From Clostridium sp. AM30-24 (GTDB lineage Bacteria > Bacillota > Clostridia > Lachnospirales > Lachnospiraceae), in the NCBI RefSeq assembly GCF_003480435.1, contig NZ_QUJB01000013.1, forward strand, positions 21,754 through 85,753: 64,000 bases of DNA, read 5' to 3'. The notes under the pieces are model-generated. The model was not told where the DNA came from and did no database searches. It saw nothing but the letters and a program-made list of their open reading frames with translations. Shown piece after piece: positions 1 through 7,695 of this stretch (the stretch's first letter is position 1; the number at the start of each line of letters is the position of its first letter). The translations under genes and the position numbers were made by a program.

Positions 1-333
1 ATCCTCCATCTTGGACCAGTGGAAGTGCATTGGGGAATACTGTCCTTCTTTGATGTACAGGAGTTTTTCCGCATAGGATTTTGTATATTTGTCCTTCATT
101 TTCAGGTTTCCATTCCGGATCGTGATCAGGGAAAACCCGACTTTATCAAAATCCCCGAGACCGTAGTCTGTGATGTCCCAGCCTAACATATTGTCACGGA
201 TCTCATCGTAATCATGTCCTTTTTCCTTCCACTCTTCCGGTGTGAAATTACAGAACGGCGGGATCGCAAAACGATACTCCCTGATCATCTGTTCCATCTC
301 TTTTAAAGCCGCGTTGATCTCACTGCGTTTCAT
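1..333 (-). CDS. D-lyxose/D-mannose isomerase family protein, 3' end cut by window edge
   Basis: The first 111 residues are visible and the rest runs off the window. The N-terminus (MKRSEINAALKEMEQMI, then RFAIPPFCNFTPEEW) and the segment GQYSPMHFHWSKMED match the cupin-type D-lyxose ketol-isomerase family, which interconverts D-lyxose and D-xylulose and often D-mannose and D-fructose. The HFH in the last visible stretch fits the start of the metal-binding cupin motif. The start is the ATG at 333, with AGGAGG about 8 bases upstream. The gene is last in a sugar ABC transporter and ROK kinase operon, so it probably isomerises the imported sugar. The true substrate is inferred from the family only. 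Confidence 0.75.
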   Translation of the reverse strand, partial: MKRSEINAALKEMEQMIREYRFAIPPFCNFTPEEWKEKGHDYDEIRDNMLGWDITDYGLGDFDKVGFSLITIRNGNLKMKDKYTKSYAEKLLYIKEGQYSPMHFHWSKMED

Positions 334-361
334 ACAAATGTCCTCCTGTCCCTTATATGCA

Positions 362-391
362 GGAACGCCGATCCTTGCGGTCCGGCGTTCC
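362..391 (-). other. Hairpin in the leader of the isomerase gene
   Basis: An 8-bp inverted repeat (GGAACGCC at 362-369, GGCGTTCC at 384-391) lies about 30 bases before the isomerase start. No T-run follows, so it is not a standard terminator. It could protect or stabilise mRNA within the operon. Confidence 0.4.
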
Positions 392-455
392 ATTGCGTTA
401 CATGTTTCAGTAACTGTCCGTCGCGCGGAAGCTACCGTTATTTTAATTCATTTTC

Positions 456-582
456 GTGCCGGTTTCCAGTTTATTTTCCTGCCCGGCACCTTTTCTTTCA
501 TTCAGGGCCATCATTCATGCGCTGCACGAACTGTAACCATTGAAATTCTTTATCAGTTCGTAACTGTTCCGTACACAGTTAC
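456..582 (-). other. Intercistronic hairpin pair after the binding-protein gene
   Basis: Two stems follow the stop of the binding-protein gene on the minus strand: GTAACTGT/ACAGTTAC (560-567 with 575-582) and GTGCCGG/CCGGCAC (456-462 with 483-489). Neither is followed by a T-run. Such structures after a binding-protein cistron often protect its mRNA from 3' decay and raise its level relative to downstream genes; that role here is inferred. Confidence 0.4.
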
Positions 583-583
583 A

Positions 584-2422
584 TCAGTTCTTTTTCAGAA
601 CAGATACACCTGTATCGCTGACAGCGCCGCCGAGTTCTTCGCCCTCTAACGCTCTCACTGCTGCCTTAACGCCCTCTTTACCCATGACATCCGGGTTCTG
701 AGCCATTGTGCAGAGGAGATATCCGTCATTGATGAGGTTCATGATCGCATCGGATTTATCGAAGCCAACGCCTACGATGTCTGTCTTTCCGGATGCCTTG
801 ATCGCATTACCGGTACCAGTCGTGGAACCTTCGTTGCAGCCGAAGATGCCGACAACGCCCTGTGTGATGTAGTTCTCAGCGATCGTCTGGGACTTCGCTG
901 CATCGCCTTCGCCGTACTGGGTCTCCATAAGCTCGTAGCCTTTTCCTTCAAATGCGGAGCGGAAACCAGCTTCTCTCTTGACTGTGGAATCTGTTGCTGC
1001 GTTTACGTTTACGATACCGATCTTACCGGATGTGATGCCTGCTGCCTCGAGAGCCTTGATCATCTCATCGCCTGCTGTCTTACCAGCTGCCTCGTTGTCT
1101 GTGGAGAAGGTTGCCTCTGCCTCTACGTTTGCCGGAGAGTCAACATACACGATCTTCACGCCTGTGGAAGCGGCTTCCTTTAATGCGGAAGAGATCGCGT
1201 CCGGGCCGTTTGCCGCTACGATGATCGCCTCATAGCCGCCTGCGACTGCGTTGTTCACGCACTCGATCTGCTGAGCATCATCCTTTGTGTTCGGGGACAT
1301 GAAGCTTACGGTTACGCCAAGTGCCTTTGCCTCTGCCTGAGCGCCCTCATTTAAAGTTACCCAGTGCTGGTCGATGGAGTCCATGGTGATCAGCGCGATC
1401 TTCCAGTCCTTTGTTGCTGTCACGTCGGTTGTTCCTGCTGCATCCTCAGTGTTGCCTGCCTTGATGACAGAAACACCTGTATCCGTTACAAGACCGCCAA
1501 ATGTCTCACCCTGAAGCGCACGGACAGCTGCCTCAACACCGTCTCTACCCATGAGATCCGGGTTCTGAGCCATTGTGCAGAGAAGATATCCGTCATTGAT
1601 AAGGTTCATGATCGCGTCGGATTTATCGAAGCCAACGCCGATGATGCCTGTATTGCCGGATGCCTTGATAGCATTACCGGTACCGGTCGTGGAGCCCTCG
1701 TTGCAGCCGAAGATGCCGACAACACCCTGTGTGATGTAGTTCTCAGCGATGGTCTGGGACTTCGCTGCATCGCCTTCGCCGTACTGGGTCTCCATGAGCT
1801 CAAAGCCTTTTCCTTCGAATGCCTTACGGAATCCGGCTTCTCTCTTGACTGTGGAGTCTGTTGCTGCGTTTACATTTACAATACCGATCTTACCGGATGT
1901 GATGCCGGACTCTTCAAGAGCTTTGAGCATCTCTTTACCGGCTGTCTCACCAGCTGCCTCGTTATCGGTAGAGAAGGTTGCCTCTGCCTCCACATTTGCC
2001 GGGGAATCAACGTATACGATCTTAATGCCCGCGTCCTTTGCTTCCTTCAGTGCGGAAGAGATCGCGTCCGGGCCGTTTGCCGCTACGATGATCGCCTGAT
2101 AGCCGCCTGCGACTGCGTTATTTACGCACTCGATCTGCTGAGCGTCATCCTTTGTGTTCGGGGACATGAAGCTTACTGTCACGCCGAGCTCTTTCGCCTC
2201 TTCCTGAGCACCCTCGTTTAAGGTTACCCAGTGCTGGTCGATGGAGTCCATGGTGATCAGCGCGATCTTATAATCGCCGACTTCTTTGGACGGAGCACCT
2301 GTGGTGGACTCTGCCTCTGCAGACGCAGCTGCGGATTCTGCAGGTTTCTGGCTGGAACAGCCGGTGATGCTGGCTGCCGCAAGGGCTGCACAGCTTAACA
2401 GTGCGAACAATCTCTTTTTCAT
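584..2422 (-). CDS. Sugar-binding lipoprotein with two tandem periplasmic-binding domains
   Basis: The protein has 612 residues, roughly twice the usual length of an RbsB-type binding protein. A lipoprotein signal peptide ends at ITG-C22, followed by an Ala/Ser/Glu linker. Residues 52-321 form one Peripla_BP_4 domain and residues 341-610 form a second. By my count the two copies differ at only about 27 of 270 positions. The 19-residue spacer is rich in Thr, Ala and Asp. Both copies keep the same ligand-facing segments (MDSIDQHW, CNEGSTTG, GFDKSDA), so both should bind the same sugar type. Start: ATG with AAGGAGG upstream. It lies between the permease gene and the isomerase gene. The sugar is unknown; ribose, allose or lyxose would fit the neighbours. 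Confidence 0.92.
   Translation of the reverse strand: MKKRLFALLSCAALAAASITGCSSQKPAESAAASAEAESTTGAPSKEVGDYKIALITMDSIDQHWVTLNEGAQEEAKELGVTVSFMSPNTKDDAQQIECVNNAVAGGYQAIIVAANGPDAISSALKEAKDAGIKIVYVDSPANVEAEATFSTDNEAAGETAGKEMLKALEESGITSGKIGIVNVNAATDSTVKREAGFRKAFEGKGFELMETQYGEGDAAKSQTIAENYITQGVVGIFGCNEGSTTGTGNAIKASGNTGIIGVGFDKSDAIMNLINDGYLLCTMAQNPDLMGRDGVEAAVRALQGETFGGLVTDTGVSVIKAGNTEDAAGTTDVTATKDWKIALITMDSIDQHWVTLNEGAQAEAKALGVTVSFMSPNTKDDAQQIECVNNAVAGGYEAIIVAANGPDAISSALKEAASTGVKIVYVDSPANVEAEATFSTDNEAAGKTAGDEMIKALEAAGITSGKIGIVNVNAATDSTVKREAGFRSAFEGKGYELMETQYGEGDAAKSQTIAENYITQGVVGIFGCNEGSTTGTGNAIKASGKTDIVGVGFDKSDAIMNLINDGYLLCTMAQNPDVMGKEGVKAAVRALEGEELGGAVSDTGVSVLKKN
593..1402 (-). repeat. Second copy of the duplicated binding-domain sequence
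   Basis: This stretch encodes residues 341-610 of the binding protein. It is an in-frame direct repeat of 1460-2269 with a period of 867 bases (289 codons). Differences are spread along the unit, so it is an old duplication rather than an assembly artefact. Confidence 0.9.
1460..2269 (-). repeat. First copy of the duplicated binding-domain sequence
   Basis: This stretch encodes residues 52-321. It is about 90% identical at protein level to the downstream copy at 593-1402. The C-terminal third carries most of the differences, for example DLMGRDGVEA against DVMGKEGVKA. Confidence 0.9.
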
Positions 2423-2451
2423 AAAAATCCTCCTTAAGATTTTCTTATATG

Positions 2452-2476
2452 TAACTCCCGTATACCATGGGAGTTA
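2452..2476 (-). other. Hairpin upstream of the binding-protein gene
   Basis: An 8-bp stem (TAACTCCC 2452-2459, GGGAGTTA 2469-2476) sits in the 165-base gap between the permease and binding-protein genes. No T-run follows on the minus strand. The gap is the longest inside the operon, so the structure may be an mRNA processing or stability element that favours the binding-protein cistron. Confidence 0.4.
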
Positions 2477-2587
2477 GATATCCATGTAACGATATTTCCG
2501 GACCAGCATCCTGCTTATTCTCATGCAGGACCGCGGACCGACTGTTGCTGCAAAATGCCGCAGACACAAAACAGTTTTTTCTCTGTC

Positions 2588-3604
2588 TTATTTGGATGCT
2601 TTCTTTCCGAAGTTTCCGGAACGAACGACAACATCAAGAAGTACAGAGAATACAACGATGATACCGATGACAAGTCTCTGGATGCCGACCTGTGCACCGA
2701 TCATGTTCAGACCATTCTCCAGTGTCTGCCATACAGCCGCACCGGCAAAGGTTCCGAGCAGAAGTCCTGTTCCGCCGAGCGGGGAGATGCCGCCGATAAC
2801 GCCGGCCGCAACGCCGTACATCTCGTACATGTTTCCTGCTTCCATGTTGCCCATTCCTGCCTGTGCGCAGAGGATATAACCAACGACACACGCGCAGACA
2901 GCACTTACCAGATATGCCTTAATTGTTGTATTTACAACATTCACACCGGACAGTTTCGCAGCATCCACGTTGGAGCCGATCGCGTAAATATGTCTTCCTG
3001 TGCGGGTCTTTGAGAGCAGGAAGAAGAAGATCAGAAAGATCACGAGAGCGATCCAGAAGGTGTTGTAAACACCAAGTGTCTTTCCATAGTAGAAGACGTT
3101 CTGGAACTTATCCCCTGCTTCCTTTCCGATACCTGTGGCGATGGCATCCGTGTTTCGGTTGTTGTTGACCATGTAGGCAACGCCTCGTGTCACGAACATG
3201 GTACCCAGGGTAGCGATGAACGGCGGAAGCTTGAACTTTCCGACTAACATTCCGTTGATCACTCCGGTAACCAGGCAGCACGCCATCGCAACCGCCATCG
3301 CAACGAACGGATTGACGCCCATCGCCATCAGGGTTGCCGAGATCATGGCGCTCATTCCGACCATGGAACCGATCGAGAGATCGATGTTTCCGGTGATCAG
3401 AAGATAGCTCTGTCCGACGCCGATCAGAAGGTACTTTGACATGGAACGCAGAAGGTTCATGACGTTCTGTCCTGCAAATACTTTACGGTCGATGAGACCG
3501 AATGCTACATAGATGATGATCAGTCCCGCGAATGCCGTGATGACCGCGCCCATTCCGCGTGTCCCCAGGATCCGCTTTACTGTACTCTGCTTCTTTTCAT
3601 TCAT
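2588..3604 (-). CDS. Sugar ABC transporter permease, RbsC type
   Basis: The protein has 338 residues and is mostly hydrophobic, with about eight to ten membrane segments as in the BPD_transp_2 (RbsC/XylH) family. Family features include SKYLLIGVGQSYLLITGNIDLSIGS near residues 50-80, and a KTRTGRHIYAIGSN cytoplasmic loop followed by AAKLSGVNV, the usual ATPase contact region. It forms the membrane channel for the adjacent ATPase and binding protein. The start at 3604 has a GGAGGACAGGAG ribosome-binding site, and only 14 bases separate it from the upstream ATPase gene. The length is normal for the family. Confidence 0.93.
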   Translation of the reverse strand: MNEKKQSTVKRILGTRGMGAVITAFAGLIIIYVAFGLIDRKVFAGQNVMNLLRSMSKYLLIGVGQSYLLITGNIDLSIGSMVGMSAMISATLMAMGVNPFVAMAVAMACCLVTGVINGMLVGKFKLPPFIATLGTMFVTRGVAYMVNNNRNTDAIATGIGKEAGDKFQNVFYYGKTLGVYNTFWIALVIFLIFFFLLSKTRTGRHIYAIGSNVDAAKLSGVNVVNTTIKAYLVSAVCACVVGYILCAQAGMGNMEAGNMYEMYGVAAGVIGGISPLGGTGLLLGTFAGAAVWQTLENGLNMIGAQVGIQRLVIGIIVVFSVLLDVVVRSGNFGKKASK

Positions 3605-3618
3605 TCTCCTGTCCTCCC

Positions 3619-5127
3619 TCAGCTAACCTGTTGTTTCTTCTCAAATTCGGTAGCGAACTTCAGAACCTCATTCTGGCTTGTCTCCTTCGCCATGACTTCG
3701 CCGGTGATCTTTCCGTCGCACATGACGATGACGCGGTCCGCGATTCCCAGGACTTCCGGCATCTCCGAGGAGACGAACATAACGGCAATGCCCTGTTTCT
3801 TTAACTGGTTCATCAGGTTGTAGATCTCGACCTTCGCGCCTACATCGATGCCTCGTGTCGGCTCATCGAAGATCACGACTCTGGAATTTCTCGCCAGCCA
3901 CTTTCCGACAACCACTTTCTGCTGGTTTCCTCCGGAAAGATTGCCCGCGTTGACCTCCACCGTCGGGGTCTTGATCAGGAGGTCCTTCACCGCCTTCTCG
4001 CAGAGGTCGTCCTCCTTTTTACTGCTGATCACGCCGAGCTTGCTGCAGATGAGGTCCAGGTTCGGGAGTGCCAGGTTATGACGGATGCTGAGTTTCGTGC
4101 AGAGACCGTCTTTTTTCCGGTCCTCCGGCGCCAGTACGATCCCGGCTTTGATCGCGTCCATCGGACAGGTGATCTTCACTTCTTTTCCGTCCAGCCAGAT
4201 CTCCCCGCTGGTCTTCGGGTCAACTCCGAAGATCGCTCTCGTTGTCTCGGTACGTCCCGCTCCCATCAGTCCCGCGAATCCGACGATCTCGCCCTCATAG
4301 AGGGAGAAATTGATGTCGCGGACGAGATGTCCGGCATTTAAGTTTTTCACCTCGAAGATCTTCTTTCCTTTCGGGCAGGAGACTCTCGGGAACTGTTCCT
4401 TGATCTCACGGCCGACCATGTTTGCGATGATCTGTTCCATCGTCATATCTGCGAAATTTCCGTCTGTGATATACTGACCGTCACGCATAATCGTCACCCG
4501 GTCCACGATGGCCTTCAGCTCCTCCAGACGATGGGAAATATAGACGATTCCGCAGCCGTCTGCCTTTAACTGGCGGATGATCCGGAAAAGCTCCTCGATC
4601 TCTTTCGCTGTCAGGGAAGAGGTCGGCTCATCCATGATCAGGATCTTCGCGTGGATCGAAAGTGCCTTCGCGATCTCGACCATCTGCTGTTTGGATACCG
4701 GAAGATCGCCGACGGTCTGTCTCGGGTCGATGTCGATCTTCAGATCGCCGAGGATCTTTGCCGCCTCTGCCTCCATCTCCCGGTCATTTAAGACGATCCC
4801 GTTTACTTTTTCTCTTCCGAGGAACATGTTTTCCGCAACCGATAAATGGCGGCACATGTTTAATTCCTGATGAATGATCGCGACGCCGACGGTCTGTGCC
4901 TGTTTCGGAGTCAGATTCTCATATTCCGTTCCGAAGATCGTCATCGTCCCGCTGTCCTTCGTATAGACGCCGCTCAAAATCTTCATCAGTGTGGATTTCC
5001 CCGCTCCGTTCTCTCCGAGAAGTGCCATGACCTCACCGGAACGGAGTTCAAAATTCACATGATCCAGGGCTTTTACACCCGGGAATGTCTTGACGATGTC
5101 TTTCATTGAAACAATTACTTCGCCCAT
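3619..5127 (-). CDS. Sugar ABC transporter ATP-binding protein, RbsA type (two ATPase halves)
   Basis: The protein has 502 residues and two ABC domains. The first half has Walker A GENGAGKST, a signature region LPVSKQQMVEIAKAL and Walker B ILIMDEPTSSL. The second half has the weak Walker A typical of RbsA/MglA (GLMGAGRTE), then LSGGNQQKVVVGKWL and VVIFDEPTRGID. It powers uptake through the neighbouring permease. I chose the ATG at 5127, giving MGEVIVSMKDIV, because GGGGGAG lies just upstream; a longer frame to 5178 lacks a convincing site. It lies 78 bases after the ROK kinase gene in the same operon and is clearly active-looking, unlike its relative at 6244-7695. Confidence 0.93.
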   Translation of the reverse strand: MGEVIVSMKDIVKTFPGVKALDHVNFELRSGEVMALLGENGAGKSTLMKILSGVYTKDSGTMTIFGTEYENLTPKQAQTVGVAIIHQELNMCRHLSVAENMFLGREKVNGIVLNDREMEAEAAKILGDLKIDIDPRQTVGDLPVSKQQMVEIAKALSIHAKILIMDEPTSSLTAKEIEELFRIIRQLKADGCGIVYISHRLEELKAIVDRVTIMRDGQYITDGNFADMTMEQIIANMVGREIKEQFPRVSCPKGKKIFEVKNLNAGHLVRDINFSLYEGEIVGFAGLMGAGRTETTRAIFGVDPKTSGEIWLDGKEVKITCPMDAIKAGIVLAPEDRKKDGLCTKLSIRHNLALPNLDLICSKLGVISSKKEDDLCEKAVKDLLIKTPTVEVNAGNLSGGNQQKVVVGKWLARNSRVVIFDEPTRGIDVGAKVEIYNLMNQLKKQGIAVMFVSSEMPEVLGIADRVIVMCDGKITGEVMAKETSQNEVLKFATEFEKKQQVS

Positions 5128-5205
5128 CTTCTCCCCCGCTTTCTGTCTACTCCCTCTGCAGCTGTTTTGCACCTTCATCCGGCGTTTGCAGCCACATTTT
5201 CGATT

Positions 5206-6072
5206 TTATTTCGTATGCATCGCAACACTCAGCGCCGCGATATCTCCGATCTTTTCTCCAAGTCCCGCAGGCAGGATCCTGCAGGCCTTCATGTTTCCGG
5301 GCAGTGCCTCTTTTTCAATGACGGCTTCCATGCCCGCTTTCATGTACTCTCCGGCCCGCGCGTAGATGCTTCCGATGACGATCGCCTCCGGATTAAAGAG
5401 ATCGATCAGGATCGCCAGAAGCTTTCCGAGGTTTTCGCCGATCTCGTTCCAGAGTGCCAGCGCCTCAGGATCACCTTCCGCCGCCCGTTTTCCGAGTTCT
5501 TTTGCAGTTCCTTTTCCGTACTGGGCGATCCCGCCGCCGCTCACATATCCCTCAAAGGATCCGGCTTTTCCGTGACCGATATGTCCGGTCTCAAAGAGTC
5601 TTAAATGGCCTGTCTCGCCGGCCATTCCGGTACTTCCTTCATAGAGTCTCCCGTTTAAGATCAGTCCCGCGCCGATTCCCGTTCCGAAGGTGAGAAAGAT
5701 CATGTTCTCCGTGCCTTTTCCGGCTCCGAACTTCCATTCCGCCACTGCGCAGGCATCCGCATCATTCTTTAGATATGCCGGAATCCCAAACGTTTCTGTG
5801 AGCATGTCCGTGATCGGTACTTCGTCCCAGCCCGGAAGGTTCGGCGGTCCTAAGATCACGCCCGTCTTACTGTTTAACGGTCCGCCGCAGCTGACACCAA
5901 TGGAGGTTACATGCTCATTCATGAGCTCCGAAACGCCCTCAAAGATCTCTTTTAAGGTCTCGTCCTTCGTTTTCGTCGCGAATTTTTTCTTTTCGAGGAT
6001 ATTTCCTGCCGCGTCCCCACGGATCACCGATATCTTCGTTCCGCCGATATCAATCCCTATGTATTCGTTCAT
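5206..6072 (-). CDS. ROK-family sugar kinase lacking the usual cysteine zinc motif
   Basis: The protein has 288 residues. It starts with the ATP-phosphate loop IGIDIGGTKISV, carries LKNDADACAVAEW with the catalytic aspartate, and TFGTGIGAGLILNGRLYEG with the second phosphate motif, followed by GETGH. Most ROK kinases continue with a Cys-rich zinc motif; here that stretch reads HGKAGSFEGYVSG and has no cysteines. It probably phosphorylates the imported sugar or its isomerised product. The start has AGGAGG 8 bases upstream. It is the first gene of the transport operon. The specific substrate cannot be read from the sequence. Confidence 0.9.
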   Translation of the reverse strand: MNEYIGIDIGGTKISVIRGDAAGNILEKKKFATKTKDETLKEIFEGVSELMNEHVTSIGVSCGGPLNSKTGVILGPPNLPGWDEVPITDMLTETFGIPAYLKNDADACAVAEWKFGAGKGTENMIFLTFGTGIGAGLILNGRLYEGSTGMAGETGHLRLFETGHIGHGKAGSFEGYVSGGGIAQYGKGTAKELGKRAAEGDPEALALWNEIGENLGKLLAILIDLFNPEAIVIGSIYARAGEYMKAGMEAVIEKEALPGNMKACRILPAGLGEKIGDIAALSVAMHTK

Positions 6073-6092
6073 ATGATCCTCCTGTTAGTTCC

Positions 6093-6151
6093 ATCTTACA
6101 TGAAAAATCTCCCCCCTAACAGAGGACAATCCTACGGTTATGGGGGACAAT
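6093..6151 (-). promoter_or_regulatory. Candidate activator-dependent promoter of the sugar transport operon
   Basis: On the minus strand two direct repeats ATTGTCC (6145-6151 and 6124-6130) start 21 bases apart, two helical turns. They directly precede a weak -35 (TGTTAG, 6116-6121), a 17-base spacer and a -10 TAAGAT (6093-6098). Paired direct repeats touching a weak -35 are the usual arrangement for AraC-family activators, and such a regulator is encoded just upstream. Confidence 0.5.
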
Positions 6152-6177
6152 ATTTTGATGTATACAACAGCCTGATC

Positions 6178-6215
6178 TTTCTTACGGTCAGCGCAACGGG
6201 GTGCACAGACCTGCT
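6178..6215 (-). repeat. Dispersed intergenic repeat, copy 1
   Basis: Read on the minus strand this contains AGCAGGTCTGTGCA followed by TGCGCTGACCGTAAGAAA. The same sequence with few changes occurs at 35886-35920 and 41072-41110 on the plus strand. It lies between the pseudo-ATPase stop and the transport operon promoter. Confidence 0.6.
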
Positions 6216-6243
6216 ATACAATGTTATTGCCAGAACGAGTGCT

Positions 6244-7695
6244 CTACCTCACAATACGTTTGAACTCGCTCCTGTCATACGATGCCGCAACTTTCCCCTG
6301 TTCCACCACAAGCAGACGGTCGGAAATGTCCATGGTATCTGAGACGCTGGAGGTGATCATAAGGATCGCCGTTCCCTGCTTCTGGATCTCCCGCAGGGCA
6401 TTTAAGATCTTCATTCTGCAGAACATATCTCCTTTCGCCAGCGGCTGGATGCAGATCATGACCCGCGGTCTGAGAAGATTCATCTTATGGTAAAGCAGCG
6501 CGAACTGGTCTTCCTGCGGGATATCCCGGACGCAGGGAGCATCGATCACCGGCCCCACAAGCGGCAGATACTCCGAGTGGATGCTCTTATAGATCTTCCC
6601 CGGGATCAGGCTCTTCTTCAGCTTCCGGTCAAGAAGAAATGTCAGATTCTCCATATAACTCATTTCCAGAAACAAAAGGCGGTTCACCCCGTCCGCCGGA
6701 ATTACAGCGATCCCCTCATCCAGATAATTCCCTGCTTTTTTCTGCGTATAAGTCACATGATCCACCGTGATCCATCCGGACTTACACCGCATTTTCCCGG
6801 TCATAAGGTCCATCATGTCCCCGGCGATCTTATTTTCCTTATCAAGGAGCGTCACACACTCCCCACGGTGTAAAATAAACCTCAGCCCGTTCAGATTTCC
6901 GGCCCCCACCGTGTGAAAATGCAGGATTCCGTCATCGTTCTCCTGTTCATTTTCCGTCGACAGGATCTTCCATTCCGACGTATAGGGCGCCATGTTCTCG
7001 TCCGTCATCTCATCCCGCTCAAAGACCTTGTAGATATACCCGTCAGAAAAAAGGGCCGTCCTGTCCGCGATCTTAAAGAGCTCCTGATGGTGGTTTCCGA
7101 TATAGAGAACGGATATCCCCTCTTTCCGGATCTTTTTTAACATCCGCTGAAACTTATAAAGCTCATATTCACTCAGGTAGTTTGACGGATTGTCCACGAT
7201 GACCAGATGGCAGCCGGATAACAGTGCTTTGCCGAGCTCCACAAAGCACCGCTCCAGCTCCGAAAGGTTTTCCACCCGCTTATTGAGCTCGACCTCAAGT
7301 CCCTGTTCTCCCATAAACCGTACTGCCTGCTGAAAGATCACCTGTTCGTTGATAAAGTACTTTTTAAAACCTTCCCGCAGGATAAAAAGGTTGTCCACAA
7401 CGCTTAAGCCCTGCACAAGATGGCTCTTCTGTTCGATGAGCGCCACCTTATTGGACTCCCCGCTGCTGTAAGAGTAGCTGTTTACGATCTTCCCGTCATA
7501 CCAGACAGACCCCAGCGTGATCGGATCGTTCCGGCAGATCAGATCCACCATCTCCTTCTGGCCTTTCCGGTTCCGCGCCACGAGACCAAAGATCTCACCG
7601 GCAAACATCTGGAACTCGAGATTATCTAAAAGCTGCTCCCCGTCCCGTTCCAGACTCACATGGGAAATTCTGAGAAGATCCTTTCTCACCGCCAT
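6244..7695 (-). CDS. Degenerate RbsA-like double ABC protein (probable pseudo-ATPase)
   Basis: The 483 residues follow the RbsA two-half layout but the catalytic motifs are gone. The first P-loop reads ARNRKGQKE near residues 40-48, with Gln46 in place of the lysine. The signature is NLSELERC (143-150) and Walker B reads LVIVDNPSNYL without the glutamate. The second half also lacks a P-loop (LLDKENKIAGD) and LSGGQ. The core fold remains recognisable in NLNGLRFILHRGEC and ISDRLLVVEQGKV. The frame is intact and overlaps the kinase gene by 10 bases, so it is translated rather than a pseudogene. I infer a regulatory or adaptor role between transporter and kinase. A GTG two codons in (7689) would be better spaced from the G-rich ribosome-binding site. 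Confidence 0.82.
   Translation of the reverse strand: MAVRKDLLRISHVSLERDGEQLLDNLEFQMFAGEIFGLVARNRKGQKEMVDLICRNDPITLGSVWYDGKIVNSYSYSSGESNKVALIEQKSHLVQGLSVVDNLFILREGFKKYFINEQVIFQQAVRFMGEQGLEVELNKRVENLSELERCFVELGKALLSGCHLVIVDNPSNYLSEYELYKFQRMLKKIRKEGISVLYIGNHHQELFKIADRTALFSDGYIYKVFERDEMTDENMAPYTSEWKILSTENEQENDDGILHFHTVGAGNLNGLRFILHRGECVTLLDKENKIAGDMMDLMTGKMRCKSGWITVDHVTYTQKKAGNYLDEGIAVIPADGVNRLLFLEMSYMENLTFLLDRKLKKSLIPGKIYKSIHSEYLPLVGPVIDAPCVRDIPQEDQFALLYHKMNLLRPRVMICIQPLAKGDMFCRMKILNALREIQKQGTAILMITSSVSDTMDISDRLLVVEQGKVAASYDRSEFKRIVR

Noticed and set aside
1364..2221. Plus-strand open frame (285 codons) opposite the doubled binding protein
   Set aside because: It mirrors the duplicated domain and shows the same repeat only because the opposite strand does.
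593..2269. Assembly error as the source of the duplicated binding domain
   Set aside because: The two copies differ at scattered positions, in both DNA and protein, and the frame is intact through a distinct linker, so a collapsed or duplicated read is unlikely.
6244..7695. Degenerate ABC gene as a decaying pseudogene
   Set aside because: The frame is 483 codons without frameshift or stop, overlaps the kinase gene tightly, and both halves have lost motifs while the fold remains, which points to a retained non-catalytic role.
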